From the NCBI GenBank assembly GCA_017517845.1, contig JAFWXW010000032.1:1-54321 (forward strand): DNA of 54,321 nucleotides, given 5' to 3'. A model generated the notes under the pieces. That model was not told the DNA's origin. It made no database searches and worked only from the letters and a program-made list of their open reading frames with translations. The translations under genes were made by a program, and so were the position numbers. The DNA is from Paludibacteraceae bacterium (GTDB lineage Bacteria; Bacteroidota; Bacteroidia; Bacteroidales; Paludibacteraceae). Of this stretch, positions 26,301 through 34,798 are shown one piece after another. Numbering within the stretch: the first letter of the stretch is position 1; every line of letters starts with the position of its first letter.

Positions 26301-26685
26301 AAATGGCTTCTGGATAGGTTACCACTACATTAGCTTGATTCTTACTTAAAGCATTGAGGGTTTCGGTCCTTAAAACTAGGTTTGCACCGTCTTTTTGCAA
26401 GTCGGCTTTTACTTTTTTCTTATATGAAGAAGGAAAATAAAATACTTCTGTGCTAGGGGAGAGTTGTAGAATGTCGTTGTAGAAATACCCTGCTTCTTCT
26501 GCATCTCTCAGTACATAAAGTGTTTTAACGTTATGTTTCTTTTGAACAGAATGCAAAAAGAGTGCTGGAGCAGAACCGTACATTCCACTCAATTTCAGAA
26601 ATTTTGAAGTGCCCAAAAACCACTTTTCTATCTCTGCAAACTTCTCCGTCTTGGAGATAACTTTTACTAAGTCGTTTATATTCAT
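23392..26685 (-). CDS. mfd: Transcription-repair coupling factor
   Basis: A full-length 1097-residue Mfd. It removes RNA polymerase stalled at DNA damage and recruits UvrA. The order of parts fits: N-terminal UvrB-like module (RGSILDVFSYS), the RNA-polymerase-interaction domain (VGDFVVHVDHGVGKFGG), then the translocase with Walker A GDVGFGKTEIAM, the DEEQ box, TLTATPIPRTLQ, and RGRVGR motif VI, and a C-terminal TRCF domain. The -7 box TAACTTTG lies at 26716-26723 on the reverse strand. The 3' end overlaps the convergent gene by four bases. Confidence 0.97.
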   Translation of the reverse strand: MNINDLVKVISKTEKFAEIEKWFLGTSKFLKLSGMYGSAPALFLHSVQKKHNVKTLYVLRDAEEAGYFYNDILQLSPSTEVFYFPSSYKKKVKADLQKDGANLVLRTETLNALSKNQANVVVTYPEAISELVVKPKALESESLTLKTGESADLNTLSAILTDYGFERVDFVYEPGQFSIRGSILDVFSYSNDLPYRVDFWDDEIDSIRTFDIENQLSVESLSEISIVSNILQNTVEEELVSIFEYFPKDFILGFIDAAYTQDIIKQISDENAETSLFITKEDFDAECRQYKCLEWGIRNFFGSKKTINFNQSIQGVFHKNFDLVASNFKEFQSQGYEVLVLSDNAKQIDRLKEILADRPEHISFTPVINIVHEGFIDHDLKICVYTDHQIFERYHKYSLKSNKTRAGKVVMSLKELTQLQVGDFVVHVDHGVGKFGGLIRTEINGKMQEVVKLLFRNNDIVFVNIHSLHRISKYKSKDGEPPTLNKLGSASWSNLKEKAKKKVKDIARELIALYAKRKAEKGFSFSRDSYLQQELESSFIYEDTPDQQKATVMVKKDMESSKPMDRLICGDVGFGKTEIAMRAAFKAVTDSKQVAVLVPTTVLAFQHFKSFSRRLKRFPCKIEYLSRARKASDVKKILEELAEGRIDIIIGTHKILSKEVKFKDLGLLIIDEEQKFGVSAKEKLKTIKANVDTLTLTATPIPRTLQFSLMGARDLSVINTPPPNRYPVQTELIGFDDDTIKDAIEFEISRGGQIFFVNNRVGNLPELEDKIRRLVPKARICVGHGQMDSEKLEEIILNFINYEYDILLATTIIESGIDIPNVNTIFINSAQNYGLSDLHQLRGRVGRTNKKAFCYLISPPLSTLPADSRRRLQAIENFSDLGSGIHIAMQDLDIRGAGNILGGEQSGFVTDLGYETYHRILDEAIHELKYNEFADIFEEEIQEEIRNFTTDCIFESDMELLFPVEYVENISERIDLYRRLDNMQNEEKLIALENELVDRFGPIPEITKELINVVRLRQLGMQLGIEKLTLKNKRLTAYFISNFDSPYYQSPIFNKMLEYALANYNTCVFKEDKGKRMLQIEPMQSVSKALAIFKGIN

Positions 26686-26715
26686 AGGATATGAGACTTC
26701 GTTTTTATTAATTTA

Positions 26716-26723
26716 CAAAGTTA
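26716..26723 (-). promoter_or_regulatory. -7 promoter box of mfd
   Basis: TAACTTTG on the reverse strand, 30 bases before the start codon at 26685. Confidence 0.5.
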
Positions 26724-26847
26724 AATATTTTTATTTAATTATGTGTACACTAACGTTATATTATCGTGTTTTGGGGCAAGGAGAGCAATTGAACTAACTT
26801 TTTTTGGAAAAATGCAGAAAATAGAGTGTTTTTTACTTAGAAAAGTG

Positions 26848-26855
26848 TAAATTTG
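26848..26855 (+). promoter_or_regulatory. -7 promoter box of the GT2 gene
   Basis: TAAATTTG, 23 bases before the ATG at 26879. Confidence 0.5.
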
Positions 26856-26878
26856 TATTCTGCAAAAAATAAATTACT

Positions 26879-27619
26879 ATGTCTAAGAATTTAGTACTTA
26901 TTCCTACATACAACGAAAAGGAAAATATCGAGGCGATAATAAGAGCAGTGTTTAAACTACCTGTGGCGTTTGAAATCTTGGTGATAGATGACAATTCGCC
27001 TGATGGTACTGCCGCTATAGTAAAAAATCTGCAAAAGGAATTTACTACAAATCTTCATATTTTGGAGCGTCCTGGCAAACAAGGTTTGGGTAGGGCATAC
27101 ATTGCTGGTTTTGATTGGGCTATTGCCAATAAATATGACTACATTTTTGAGATGGACGCAGATTTTTCTCACAATCCTAACGACTTGGTTCGCCTTTACA
27201 AGGCTTGCGCCGAAGAGGGTGCTGATGTGGCAGTGGGGTCACGTTATGTGTCTGGGGTGAATGTGGTGAATTGGCCTATGGGACGTGTGCTAATGTCTTA
27301 TTTTGCTTCTAAATATGTGCGTTTTGTAACTGGCATTCCTGTGGCTGATACTACTGCGGGTTTTGTTTGCTATTCTCGTAAAGTATTGGAAACTATTGAA
27401 TTAGACAAAATTAAATTTGTGGGATATGCCTTCCAAATAGAAATGAAATTTACTGCCTACAAGTGTGGATTCAAGATTAAGGAAGTGCCTATTATCTTTG
27501 TAAACCGCGAGCTTGGCACTTCTAAAATGAGTGGTGGTATTTTTAGTGAGGCGCTTCTAGGTGTGTTAAAACTTAAAATCCGCTCATGGTTTCGTAAATA
27601 TCCAACTCCTAACTTCTAA
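26879..27619 (+). CDS. Polyprenol monophosphomannose synthase-like GT2
   Basis: A 246-residue family-2 glycosyltransferase of the dolichol-phosphate-mannose-synthase type, transferring a sugar from a nucleotide donor to a polyprenyl phosphate carrier at the inner membrane. Motifs: IPTYNEKENI, VIDDNSPDGT, the metal-binding DADFSHNP, RYVSGVNVVNWPMGR and VNRELGTSKMS. It has no C-terminal membrane domain, as in many bacterial Ppm1-like enzymes. The last few codons (PTPNF) come from a dispersed repeat (27601-27638), so the natural C-terminus may have been slightly changed. Dihydroorotase follows at 24 bp. Confidence 0.87.
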   Translation: MSKNLVLIPTYNEKENIEAIIRAVFKLPVAFEILVIDDNSPDGTAAIVKNLQKEFTTNLHILERPGKQGLGRAYIAGFDWAIANKYDYIFEMDADFSHNPNDLVRLYKACAEEGADVAVGSRYVSGVNVVNWPMGRVLMSYFASKYVRFVTGIPVADTTAGFVCYSRKVLETIELDKIKFVGYAFQIEMKFTAYKCGFKIKEVPIIFVNRELGTSKMSGGIFSEALLGVLKLKIRSWFRKYPTPNF

Positions 27620-27638
27620 TTCCTAACTCCTAACTTAA
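27601..27638 (-). repeat. Dispersed TTAGGAGT-type repeat, copy 2
   Basis: The reverse complement reads as tandem TTAGGAG/TTAGGAATTAG units, like those at 9043-9075 and 52264-52292. It spans the end of the GT2 gene and the gap before pyrC. Confidence 0.7.
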
Positions 27639-27643
27639 ATACG

Positions 27644-28981
27644 ATGTATTTAATAACTAACGCTTATATAGTAAACGAGGGTCGCATTTTTAAGGGTGCG
27701 GTGCTTGTAAAAAATGATATAATTGATAGTATTTTTAAGGGTGATGTGCCTGATTCTATACGTGAAAAGGCTGAGGTAATAGACGCATCCGATTGTTGGT
27801 TGATGCCAGGCGTAATAGACGATCACGTACATTTTCGCGACCCTGGTATGACCGAAAAGGCAGATTTCTACACAGAAAGCCGTGCTGCAGTGGCAGGTGG
27901 TGTTACGTCTGTGATGGATATGCCAAACACCAATCCTGCAACTATTTCGCTTGCCTCTTGGAATGAGAAAATGGCGATGATAGGTGAAAAATCACTAGTT
28001 AATTATAGTTGTTACCTTGGTGCTACCAACAACAATCTAGAAGATGTGCTAGCTGCAGACCCAACTGCAGTTTGTGGTATTAAGCTTTTCATAGGTTCTT
28101 CTACAGGCAATTTGCTTGTAGATGACAACAATGCCATGACTGCAATTTTTAGCAAAGTGAAGTCGCTTGTGGCAGTGCACGCAGAAGATAATGCTATTAT
28201 TGCCAATAATGTAGCTAAGTTTAAGGAACAATATGGTGATGACCTTCCTGTGTCTCTTCATCCACAGATTCGCTCTCACGAGGCTTGTTATAAATCTACT
28301 TCTTGGGCAGTGGATATGGCTCGTAAATATGGCACTCGACTTCATGTGATGCATATTAGCACAGAAAACGAACTTGCTTTGTTTGAAGATAAACCACTTG
28401 CAGATAAACTAATTACTGCAGAAACTTGCCCTCAATATCTTATATTTGATGCATCAGATTTTGAAACTCTTGGTGCTCGCATCAAATGCAACCCAGCCAT
28501 TAAAAATGAGGCGGATAAAAAAGCATTGCTTAAGGCTGTTGCTTCAAATAAGATAGATGTGATAGGAACAGACCATGCTCCACACTTGCTTTCTCAAAAA
28601 GAGGGTAATGCTCTTACTGCTGTGTCTGGTATGCCAGGTATTCAGTATTCGCTTGAGCTAATGCTGTCACTTGCAAAACAAGGTGTGCTTAGCGTGGAAC
28701 AAGTGGTAGAAAAAATGTGTCACAACCCAGCACGATTATATCGCATGGAAAAACGTGGATTTATTCGTAAGGGTTACAAAGCCGACCTTGTAGTGGTGCG
28801 TCGTAGTATTCCTACAAATGTGACAGCCTCTGACGTGCTTTCAAAATGTGGTTGGTCGCCATACGAAGGTATGACACTACCAGTTTCAGTTGCCTATACT
28901 TTTGTAAATGGTCGTCCTGTCTATGCAAACGGCATTATTGATGAAACTATAAAAGGTGAAGCTTTGAGATTTAAGGAATAG
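27644..28981 (+). CDS. pyrC: Dihydroorotase
   Basis: A 445-residue amidohydrolase closing carbamoyl-aspartate to dihydroorotate in pyrimidine synthesis. The metal-binding HxH is in DDHVHFRDPG, the candidate carboxylated lysine is in GIKLFIGSSTG, and later metal ligands are in AVHAEDN and VMHISTENE, with GTDHAPH holding the catalytic Asp. Length and motifs fit class I dihydroorotase; allantoinase is the main alternative but lacks support here. It is probably co-transcribed with the GT2 gene 24 bp upstream. A terminator follows. Confidence 0.88.
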   Translation: MYLITNAYIVNEGRIFKGAVLVKNDIIDSIFKGDVPDSIREKAEVIDASDCWLMPGVIDDHVHFRDPGMTEKADFYTESRAAVAGGVTSVMDMPNTNPATISLASWNEKMAMIGEKSLVNYSCYLGATNNNLEDVLAADPTAVCGIKLFIGSSTGNLLVDDNNAMTAIFSKVKSLVAVHAEDNAIIANNVAKFKEQYGDDLPVSLHPQIRSHEACYKSTSWAVDMARKYGTRLHVMHISTENELALFEDKPLADKLITAETCPQYLIFDASDFETLGARIKCNPAIKNEADKKALLKAVASNKIDVIGTDHAPHLLSQKEGNALTAVSGMPGIQYSLELMLSLAKQGVLSVEQVVEKMCHNPARLYRMEKRGFIRKGYKADLVVVRRSIPTNVTASDVLSKCGWSPYEGMTLPVSVAYTFVNGRPVYANGIIDETIKGEALRFKE

Positions 28982-29008
28982 TATAAAAATTGATTGATAA
29001 AACAGAAG

Positions 29009-29037
29009 CCCTCTGAGAAAAACCAAATCTCAGAGGG
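29009..29037 (+). terminator. Rho-independent terminator after pyrC
   Basis: CCCTCTGAGA (29009-29018) and TCTCAGAGGG (29028-29037) form a 10-bp stem with a 9-base loop, followed by TTTTCT. Confidence 0.9.
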
Positions 29038-29228
29038 TTTTCTATTAATACTCAAATCCAAACATCCATTCTTTTTTCTAATCTGCATAGTCATATGTGC
29101 AAAAACTACAAAAACTGCACAATCCCTTAGACCCTCACAATCCTCCGAAAGTTAAAATAAATAAGGATTGGTTTTGCTTTTTCACAATACTTAAGTTTAC
29201 ATAGCTTAAAATAAATTTTACTTCAACA

Positions 29229-29307
29229 AACGTACGTTAAGGAACTACCCTTTGTGTTGTAAATTCTTAAGGAAAGTAACAACGGATATGTAACCGCATT
29301 ACATTTG
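29229..29307 (+). promoter_or_regulatory. T6SS operon promoter region
   Basis: The -7 box TACATTTG is at 29300-29307. A perfect 10-bp palindrome AACGTACGTT lies at 29229-29238, and TTAAGGAA occurs twice (29237 and 29268 region), so a regulator could bind here. The box overlaps an in-frame TTG at 29305, ruling out that TTG as the clpV start. The rest of the 29038-29331 gap shows nothing clear. A similar TATACATTTGCC box precedes the E1-like gene at 51049. Confidence 0.5.
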
Positions 29308-29331
29308 CATCGCAATCAAAACTCAGCGGTT

Positions 29332-31566
29332 GTGAAAACAGAATTAATAAATATTGCAATTTCGTTTGCAGCTGAATATTCTAGCGATGCAGTTTATCCA
29401 GCACACTTATTCAAGGCCGTACTTCATAAAGAAGCAGGACTAGTACCTTTCTTGGAAAGAGATTTAGACAAAGATTACTATTATCTACAAGAATGGGCAG
29501 ATGTTCAAATGTCATTAGCTCCTCGTGCCGTTCGTCCTACCACAGATTTACAATTATCTGAAGAATCAGTTGATGTATTAGATGAAGCAGTAGTATATCA
29601 AAAACGCTTCTCTCTTGAGGAATGTGATGCAGTTTGTTTGCTTGCATCATTGGTTACACCAGGAGTAGGTTTCTCATTTGATGCACTTAAAACATTGCCT
29701 CTTACTGCAGCAGAAATCTGCGAAAAGATGGGAACAGCAAGTAGCAATGCTACACCTGCAAGTGTAGGGACAATGCGTGCATTGTCCGTGATTCCAAGTA
29801 GCCAACCAAATACATTAAAAGGCAACTTACAAAAATATTGCATAAATAAAACTGCAGAAGCAGAAAGTGGAAAACTATCTCCAGTAATAGGATTTGAAGA
29901 TGAAATATCTACTATATATGAAATTTTGGGACGTAGAACAAAATCAAACTTACTAATAACAGGTGAATCAGGAGTAGGTAAAACTTCTTTGATAAATGCT
30001 TTTGCAATAGAAATTTCAAAAGGTAATGTTCCTACTTTCTTGAAAGGTGCAGTTATCTACGAAGTAGATTTAGCTGCTCTAGGTGCAGATGCTTCATACA
30101 AAGGTGAAGTAGAAGACCGTTTTAAAAAGATATTGAACGAAGTAAAAGAAAATAAGAATGCTATTTTACTTATAGAGTCAATAGATAAACTATTTGATAA
30201 ACAAGGTTCTCTATATGGTGCGTCATCTATATTGAAACAAGAATTGAGCCGTGGCAATGTTCTTTTACTTTGCACATCTAGTATAGATGGATATACCAAA
30301 AACATAGAAACAGACAAAGAGTTTGTTACTAAGATAGAAAAAATAAGTATCGATGAACCTAATGCAGAAGATTGTTTAGACATATTAAAAGGTTCTATTC
30401 AGGCATACGAAAATTTTCATGGTTTAACCATAGAAGAAGACGTAATGGTAGAAGCCATTAGACTTGCAAAACGTTATTTGACAGAAAAAGCGCTTCCAGA
30501 CTCTGCTTTCGACCTTATCGACCGCACTATGGCGTCTGTGAAAACCAAAAATGATGTGCAAAAAGAAGCTCACACAGCACTAGAAGTATCAGACCTTACT
30601 GCAGTAGTGTCAAAACAAACAGGAATTCCAATGGGAAAAGTGCAGTCAGGAGAGCGTGACAGACTTATAAATGGAGAAAGTACTCTTAAAAAACGTGTTG
30701 TGGGTCAAGACCACGCAGTGAAAACAGTGCTTGATTCTGTGTTTGAGTCTCGTAGTGGATTAAACAAAAAAGGTCAGCCAATGGGGTCTTTCTTCTTCCT
30801 TGGACCTACAGGAACAGGTAAGACAGAACTTTCCAAAGCATTGGCAGAGTTTCTATTTGAAGATGAATCTTCACTTATCCGTTTTGATATGTCAGAATTC
30901 AAAGAGGAACACTCAGTGGCATTATTATACGGAGCTCCTCCAGGATATGTGGGTTATGAAGAAGGAGGCTTACTTGTAAATAAAATTCGCCAAAAACCAT
31001 ATTCAGTGGTGTTGTTCGACGAAATAGAAAAAGCCCATAAATCTGTCTTTGACTTGTTTTTACAAATCCTAGATGAAGGAAAACTACATGACCGTTTGGG
31101 TAGAGTAGGAGACTTCTCAAATGCATTGATACTTTTCACCTCAAATATAGGTAGTCAGTTTATAGTAGATGCGTTCAATGAAGGTCGCATACCAGAAAAC
31201 AATGAGTTAATGGATATTATGCAAGGACATTTTCGTCCAGAGTTTTTGGCTCGTTTAACAGAGATAGTTCCATTCTCACCTATAATGCCAGAGGGTGTGG
31301 TTAAAATCTTTGACATTCATTTAAATGGTTTATTAAAATTGCTAGAAGAGCAAAATATTAAACTAATAATGACAGATGAGGTTAAAAAAGAAATAGCTAT
31401 GAAAGGCTATAACCAACAATATGGTGCTCGTCCACTTATAGGTATTATCAGAAAAGAACTTCGTCACCCACTTTCAAAACTAATTATTAGTGGCAAAGTA
31501 CAATCTGGTGATACAGTACAAGTGAATATTATAAATGACAAGATAGAATTTACAGTAAAAAAATAA
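29332..31566 (+). CDS. clpV: T6SS ATPase ClpV/TssH
   Basis: A 744-residue Hsp100 ATPase that pulls apart contracted TssB/TssC sheath for reuse. There is an N-terminal Clp-N domain, NBD1 with Walker A GESGVGKTS, and NBD2 with Walker A GPTGTGKTE and Walker B VVLFDEIEKAH, then the D2-small domain. NBD1 Walker B reads AILLIESIDK, lacking the normal Asp-Glu pair, so its hydrolysis may be weak. The GTG at 29332 (MKTELIN) is chosen because the -7 box covers the upstream TTG. It is the first gene of a long operon including tssB and tssC. Confidence 0.88.
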   Translation: MKTELINIAISFAAEYSSDAVYPAHLFKAVLHKEAGLVPFLERDLDKDYYYLQEWADVQMSLAPRAVRPTTDLQLSEESVDVLDEAVVYQKRFSLEECDAVCLLASLVTPGVGFSFDALKTLPLTAAEICEKMGTASSNATPASVGTMRALSVIPSSQPNTLKGNLQKYCINKTAEAESGKLSPVIGFEDEISTIYEILGRRTKSNLLITGESGVGKTSLINAFAIEISKGNVPTFLKGAVIYEVDLAALGADASYKGEVEDRFKKILNEVKENKNAILLIESIDKLFDKQGSLYGASSILKQELSRGNVLLLCTSSIDGYTKNIETDKEFVTKIEKISIDEPNAEDCLDILKGSIQAYENFHGLTIEEDVMVEAIRLAKRYLTEKALPDSAFDLIDRTMASVKTKNDVQKEAHTALEVSDLTAVVSKQTGIPMGKVQSGERDRLINGESTLKKRVVGQDHAVKTVLDSVFESRSGLNKKGQPMGSFFFLGPTGTGKTELSKALAEFLFEDESSLIRFDMSEFKEEHSVALLYGAPPGYVGYEEGGLLVNKIRQKPYSVVLFDEIEKAHKSVFDLFLQILDEGKLHDRLGRVGDFSNALILFTSNIGSQFIVDAFNEGRIPENNELMDIMQGHFRPEFLARLTEIVPFSPIMPEGVVKIFDIHLNGLLKLLEEQNIKLIMTDEVKKEIAMKGYNQQYGARPLIGIIRKELRHPLSKLIISGKVQSGDTVQVNIINDKIEFTVKK

Positions 31567-31592
31567 ATAATTAATCCTTAAACTAAAAAATT

Positions 31593-32057
31593 ATGGCAAT
31601 GAAAGAAAATTTCATCTCAATGGCTCCAGATGAAGAATCAAATGCTAAAGTGAGTCCGATAGACAATAACAAAACATTGATGATAGATCAATACACATCG
31701 GATGCTGAGCCAGGTAATCCTGAGTTTGTAGAAAATATTCAAACTATCTCTGATGCGTTTGCTCACTTCAAACCAAAAGTAGAAGTGGATTTCGTAGATG
31801 AAGAAGGTGGTTCTGTAAATGAAGTACTTAAGTTTAATGAACTTCGTGATTTTGAAGCACAAGGTGGAAAAGGAAATTTAGTAAAAAACAGTGAGTTTTT
31901 GTCTTCTGTAAAACTAAAAATCGACACCAACGCAAAAATTCGTAAAAGCATTGAACAAAATCGTAAACTAAGAGAGATTTTAAAAGATGCTACAGCACAA
32001 AATGAGTTAAAAGAAATGCTAAAAGCAATGTTAGCAGAATTGGAAGAAAACAAATAA
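31593..32057 (+). CDS. tssB: T6SS sheath small subunit TssB
   Basis: A 154-residue protein with the TssB core: DAFAHFKPKVEVDFVDEEGG, FNELRDFEAQGGKGNL and a long charged C-terminal helix (SIEQNRKLREILKDATAQNE) ending in LAELEENK. In the complex it pairs with TssC to build the contractile sheath around the Hcp tube. It lies 26 bp after clpV and 12 bp before tssC, the usual subtype iii order. Confidence 0.9.
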   Translation: MAMKENFISMAPDEESNAKVSPIDNNKTLMIDQYTSDAEPGNPEFVENIQTISDAFAHFKPKVEVDFVDEEGGSVNEVLKFNELRDFEAQGGKGNLVKNSEFLSSVKLKIDTNAKIRKSIEQNRKLREILKDATAQNELKEMLKAMLAELEENK

Positions 32058-32069
32058 AACGAATGAATT

Positions 32070-33419
32070 ATGGCTGAATTAGAAGTTAAAAAACAAGTAG
32101 TAGCAGAACAAGCACCAGTTGCTAATTCTAGTGAAAAACAACAAGAACTTTTATCTGCTTTTGGTGGATTTAACGCAGTTCGTGGTTTTATGCCAGATGC
32201 AGACAATTTAAATCCTACAAAAAAAGCTGCTAAAGCTGTATTCTTAACAGATAAACGTTTCAAAGAAAAACGTGAAAACTTAATCAATGATATCAAAGGT
32301 TGGTTAGATATTTTGGAAGAAGGTCATGCAAGTGCAACAGAATTTGTAGATGCTTGTAAGGAAAAAGAAGAAAAACTAGAAAAAGTTCTTAGCCAAGGTA
32401 TCACAGATGCACTTTTTGCAACAGCAAACCTAGAACGTTCTTATCGTGCTTTGGATTCATTCTTTAAAACAGCTAACGCTGAAAAAGTAAAAAATCTTCG
32501 TATCATTAATGTTTACAAAGATGATATAGCAGACCCAGATTCTGGTTTTGCAGGTGAAGTAGATAATATTCTTCGTGGTGGTTTTGACCGTTTAAGTCTA
32601 AAAGATTGTTATAGCCTACTAGTAGTGCCAGGCAACGTGTTCCAAGACAAAGTATCTCTACTTCAATGGGCAAAAATAGCATTCAAATATAAAGTAATGT
32701 TACTTACCGACCACGCAGACGAATATTCTTTTGATGACCTATTTTCAAACACCGAAGGTTATAAAGATAGCGATATAGAATTACAAAATGTAATTATGAC
32801 TGCAAACTGGATAGTAGGACGTGAGTCTGAAAAACTATCTGTAGATGAAAGAGAAAATCCTGCATTCTTTATCTCTAGTTCTAGTGCATTAGCAGGTAAA
32901 CTATACGACGAAAGTGCAAATATGGCACAAGGTGCAGGAGGTAAAAAATATGGTACTCTAGATGGTGTAAAAGGTGTTCGCCTAGACCTTTTGAAATCTG
33001 AAATAGCTTCACTTATGGACAATCAAGTGATTCCTATGGTATATTCAGAAGGCAGAGTAATAGCATTTAACAATTCTACACTTTACAATGGTGATAATAC
33101 CGCAATGAAAGAATACCCTATAGTACGTGTATTTGATTGGGTGAAAAAAGTATTAATGAATTATGTTCATGAAGTGGCTCTAGAAAACTGGGACCCATAC
33201 AATTCTCCAAAAAACCTAAAGGCCAAAATTCAAGCCTTCTTAAATGATTATAAAGGTTATGGTAATTTATTCCAAAATTATGAGATTAAAGAGCCAACAC
33301 AAGACCCTGTAACAAAAAGAATCACATGTGATATTAGCTTGACTCCTTTCTATTCTGCAAAAAACTTTATCATCAAAGTATCTGCAGACAAAAAGGATAA
33401 AGAAACTCAAATGTCTTAA
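32070..33419 (+). CDS. tssC: T6SS sheath large subunit TssC
   Basis: A 449-residue sheath subunit. Family features include LERSYRALDSFFKTANAEK, a sheath core with DNILRGGFDRLSLKDCYSL, and a conserved C-terminal part ENWDPYNSPKNLKAKIQAFL then CDISLTPFYSAKNFIIKVSA. The length is normal for Bacteroidota TssC. It follows tssB by 12 bp and precedes the Hcp genes, so the sheath and tube are made from one transcript. Confidence 0.92.
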   Translation: MAELEVKKQVVAEQAPVANSSEKQQELLSAFGGFNAVRGFMPDADNLNPTKKAAKAVFLTDKRFKEKRENLINDIKGWLDILEEGHASATEFVDACKEKEEKLEKVLSQGITDALFATANLERSYRALDSFFKTANAEKVKNLRIINVYKDDIADPDSGFAGEVDNILRGGFDRLSLKDCYSLLVVPGNVFQDKVSLLQWAKIAFKYKVMLLTDHADEYSFDDLFSNTEGYKDSDIELQNVIMTANWIVGRESEKLSVDERENPAFFISSSSALAGKLYDESANMAQGAGGKKYGTLDGVKGVRLDLLKSEIASLMDNQVIPMVYSEGRVIAFNNSTLYNGDNTAMKEYPIVRVFDWVKKVLMNYVHEVALENWDPYNSPKNLKAKIQAFLNDYKGYGNLFQNYEIKEPTQDPVTKRITCDISLTPFYSAKNFIIKVSADKKDKETQMS

Positions 33420-33466
33420 TTAAGATGATATTATCGTATTTATTTAAACTTTTAAACTTTAAAACT

Positions 33467-33859
33467 ATGGCAAAGACTCCTGTAAAATTGGAAATTGATG
33501 GTTACAAAGAACGCGAAGTGTTAATGGTAACCTACGAATTTGATCAGGCAACTGACATCGAAGGACAAATGTCTGGTATTCCTCGTGGAGGTAAAATTAC
33601 TATCCGTGTCAAAGCTCATAATGATGGTACTCCAGATTTATTAGCTTGGATGATTGAACGCAATCTTCCTAAAAACGGTACAATCACCTTCATGGAAACA
33701 AAGACAGGTAAAGTGATGAAAACCATTAAATTTACTAATGGATATTGCATCGACTTCGACGAAAAATGGGAAGACAAAAAAGAACACTCAGAACAAATCG
33801 TCATTACTTGTCAAAAGATCGAATTTGGTTCAGTAGTTTATGAAAACGACTGGGCATAA
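33467..33859 (+). CDS. T6SS tube protein Hcp (TssD), paralogue 1
   Basis: A 130-residue Hcp of the Bacteroidota TssD type. Core motifs: KLEIDGYKEREVLMVTYEFD, GIPRGGKITIRVKA, LLAWMIERNL and FDEKWEDKKEHSEQIVITCQ. Hcp rings stack into the inner tube and can carry small effectors. The ATG at 33467 (MAKTPVK) fits the family; an upstream in-frame ATG at 33425 would add an odd hydrophobic stretch and lies close to the tssC stop. It is clearly related to the next gene. Confidence 0.9.
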   Translation: MAKTPVKLEIDGYKEREVLMVTYEFDQATDIEGQMSGIPRGGKITIRVKAHNDGTPDLLAWMIERNLPKNGTITFMETKTGKVMKTIKFTNGYCIDFDEKWEDKKEHSEQIVITCQKIEFGSVVYENDWA

Positions 33860-33897
33860 AGTTAACAAAAACGTGTAACTAATTAAATTTAAACATT

Positions 33898-34296
33898 ATG
33901 GCAGAAAATAAAACTCCAGTACAATTGGAGGTAAGTGGCTTTGAAGCCCGTGAAGTAATGTTGGTTGACTATAAGTTTAACCAAGAAGTGGATCGTGAAG
34001 GTCAAATCGCAGGTATTCCTCGTGGTGGCAGAATTACTATCCGTGTAAAAGCAATGAACGACGGTAATAACCAACTTCTACAATGGATGCTTTCTGCAAA
34101 CGATCCTCGCGACGTAAAAATCTCTTTCGCAAACACAGTAGATGGTTCTACCATGAAAGAACTAACTGGCAAAGGTTGCTACTGCGTACATTTTACCGAA
34201 AAATGGGAAGATGGCGAAGGTCACTATGAAGAAGTAGAAATAGTTTGCCAAGAATTGAAAAACGGACCAGTTGAGTTCGCAAATCCTTGGAAGTAA
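33898..34296 (+). CDS. T6SS tube protein Hcp (TssD), paralogue 2
   Basis: A 132-residue close relative of the preceding Hcp, with the same order of motifs: QLEVSGFEAREVMLVDYKFN, GIPRGGRITIRVKA, LLQWMLSAND and FTEKWEDGEGHYEEVEIVCQ. About half the residues match paralogue 1. A stable hairpin follows it at 34320-34348, which may set higher levels of the genes before it. Confidence 0.9.
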   Translation: MAENKTPVQLEVSGFEAREVMLVDYKFNQEVDREGQIAGIPRGGRITIRVKAMNDGNNQLLQWMLSANDPRDVKISFANTVDGSTMKELTGKGCYCVHFTEKWEDGEGHYEEVEIVCQELKNGPVEFANPWK

Positions 34297-34319
34297 TTAT
34301 TTATTTTAAACTGTAAGTG

Positions 34320-34348
34320 AGGGTGGACTAAACCACTTAGCCCACCCT
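34320..34348 (+). other. Intra-operon hairpin after the Hcp pair
   Basis: AGGGTGG (34320-34326) pairs with CCACCCT (34342-34348); the 15-base loop can partly pair (CTA/TAG). No strong T-run follows, so it looks like a partial terminator or a processing/stability element between the two highly expressed hcp genes and the later tip genes. Confidence 0.55.
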
Positions 34349-34370
34349 TAATAATAAAAAAATTAAAATT

Positions 34371-34787
34371 ATGTCATTATCTGCGACTTTAAAAATAGGC
34401 GACAACTCAATTGGAAATTATGATAAAGAATACAATGTTGTTAGTTGTCGATACAAATGTTCTTGCGGATACAATTATAGACTGCCAGATACAGATGCCA
34501 AAAATAATAGTATAGAAATCACTTTGGTTTCTCCAAATGATAGAGACTTGACTATTTATGATTGGTATATTAAAAGAATGTTGTTGTCTGGTTGTTTAGA
34601 ATTTAAATTCTCTCCTCATTCCGATTCTCAAAAAGAGGAAAAAATAGTGACTTTTGAAAATGCTTCTTGTTTCTCTATAAGTGAGTCATACGATATAGAT
34701 GCAAAAAGTTTACGACTTATAAAACTAGAAATTGTAGCAGAGAAAACCACTATAGATGGTGTAGAATTTCAGAATTATAATTTATAA
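34371..34787 (+). CDS. Divergent Hcp-like (TssD) protein 3
   Basis: A 138-residue protein. It has the TssD layout, with NVVSCRYKCSCGYNYRLPDT replacing the GIPRGG region, IYDWYIKRMLLSGCLEFKF in place of LLxWM, and DAKSLRLIKLEIVAE near the end. It is much diverged from paralogues 1 and 2 and contains a CSCGYNYR patch. It could form a tube section near the spike or carry a specific effector. Identification is by pattern. Confidence 0.68.
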   Translation: MSLSATLKIGDNSIGNYDKEYNVVSCRYKCSCGYNYRLPDTDAKNNSIEITLVSPNDRDLTIYDWYIKRMLLSGCLEFKFSPHSDSQKEEKIVTFENASCFSISESYDIDAKSLRLIKLEIVAEKTTIDGVEFQNYNL

Positions 34788-34798
34788 AACTTTACTTT

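Noticed and set aside
29305-29307. TTG start of clpV
   Set aside because: It is part of the -7 promoter box TACATTTG, so it cannot be in the mRNA; GTG at 29332 is used instead.
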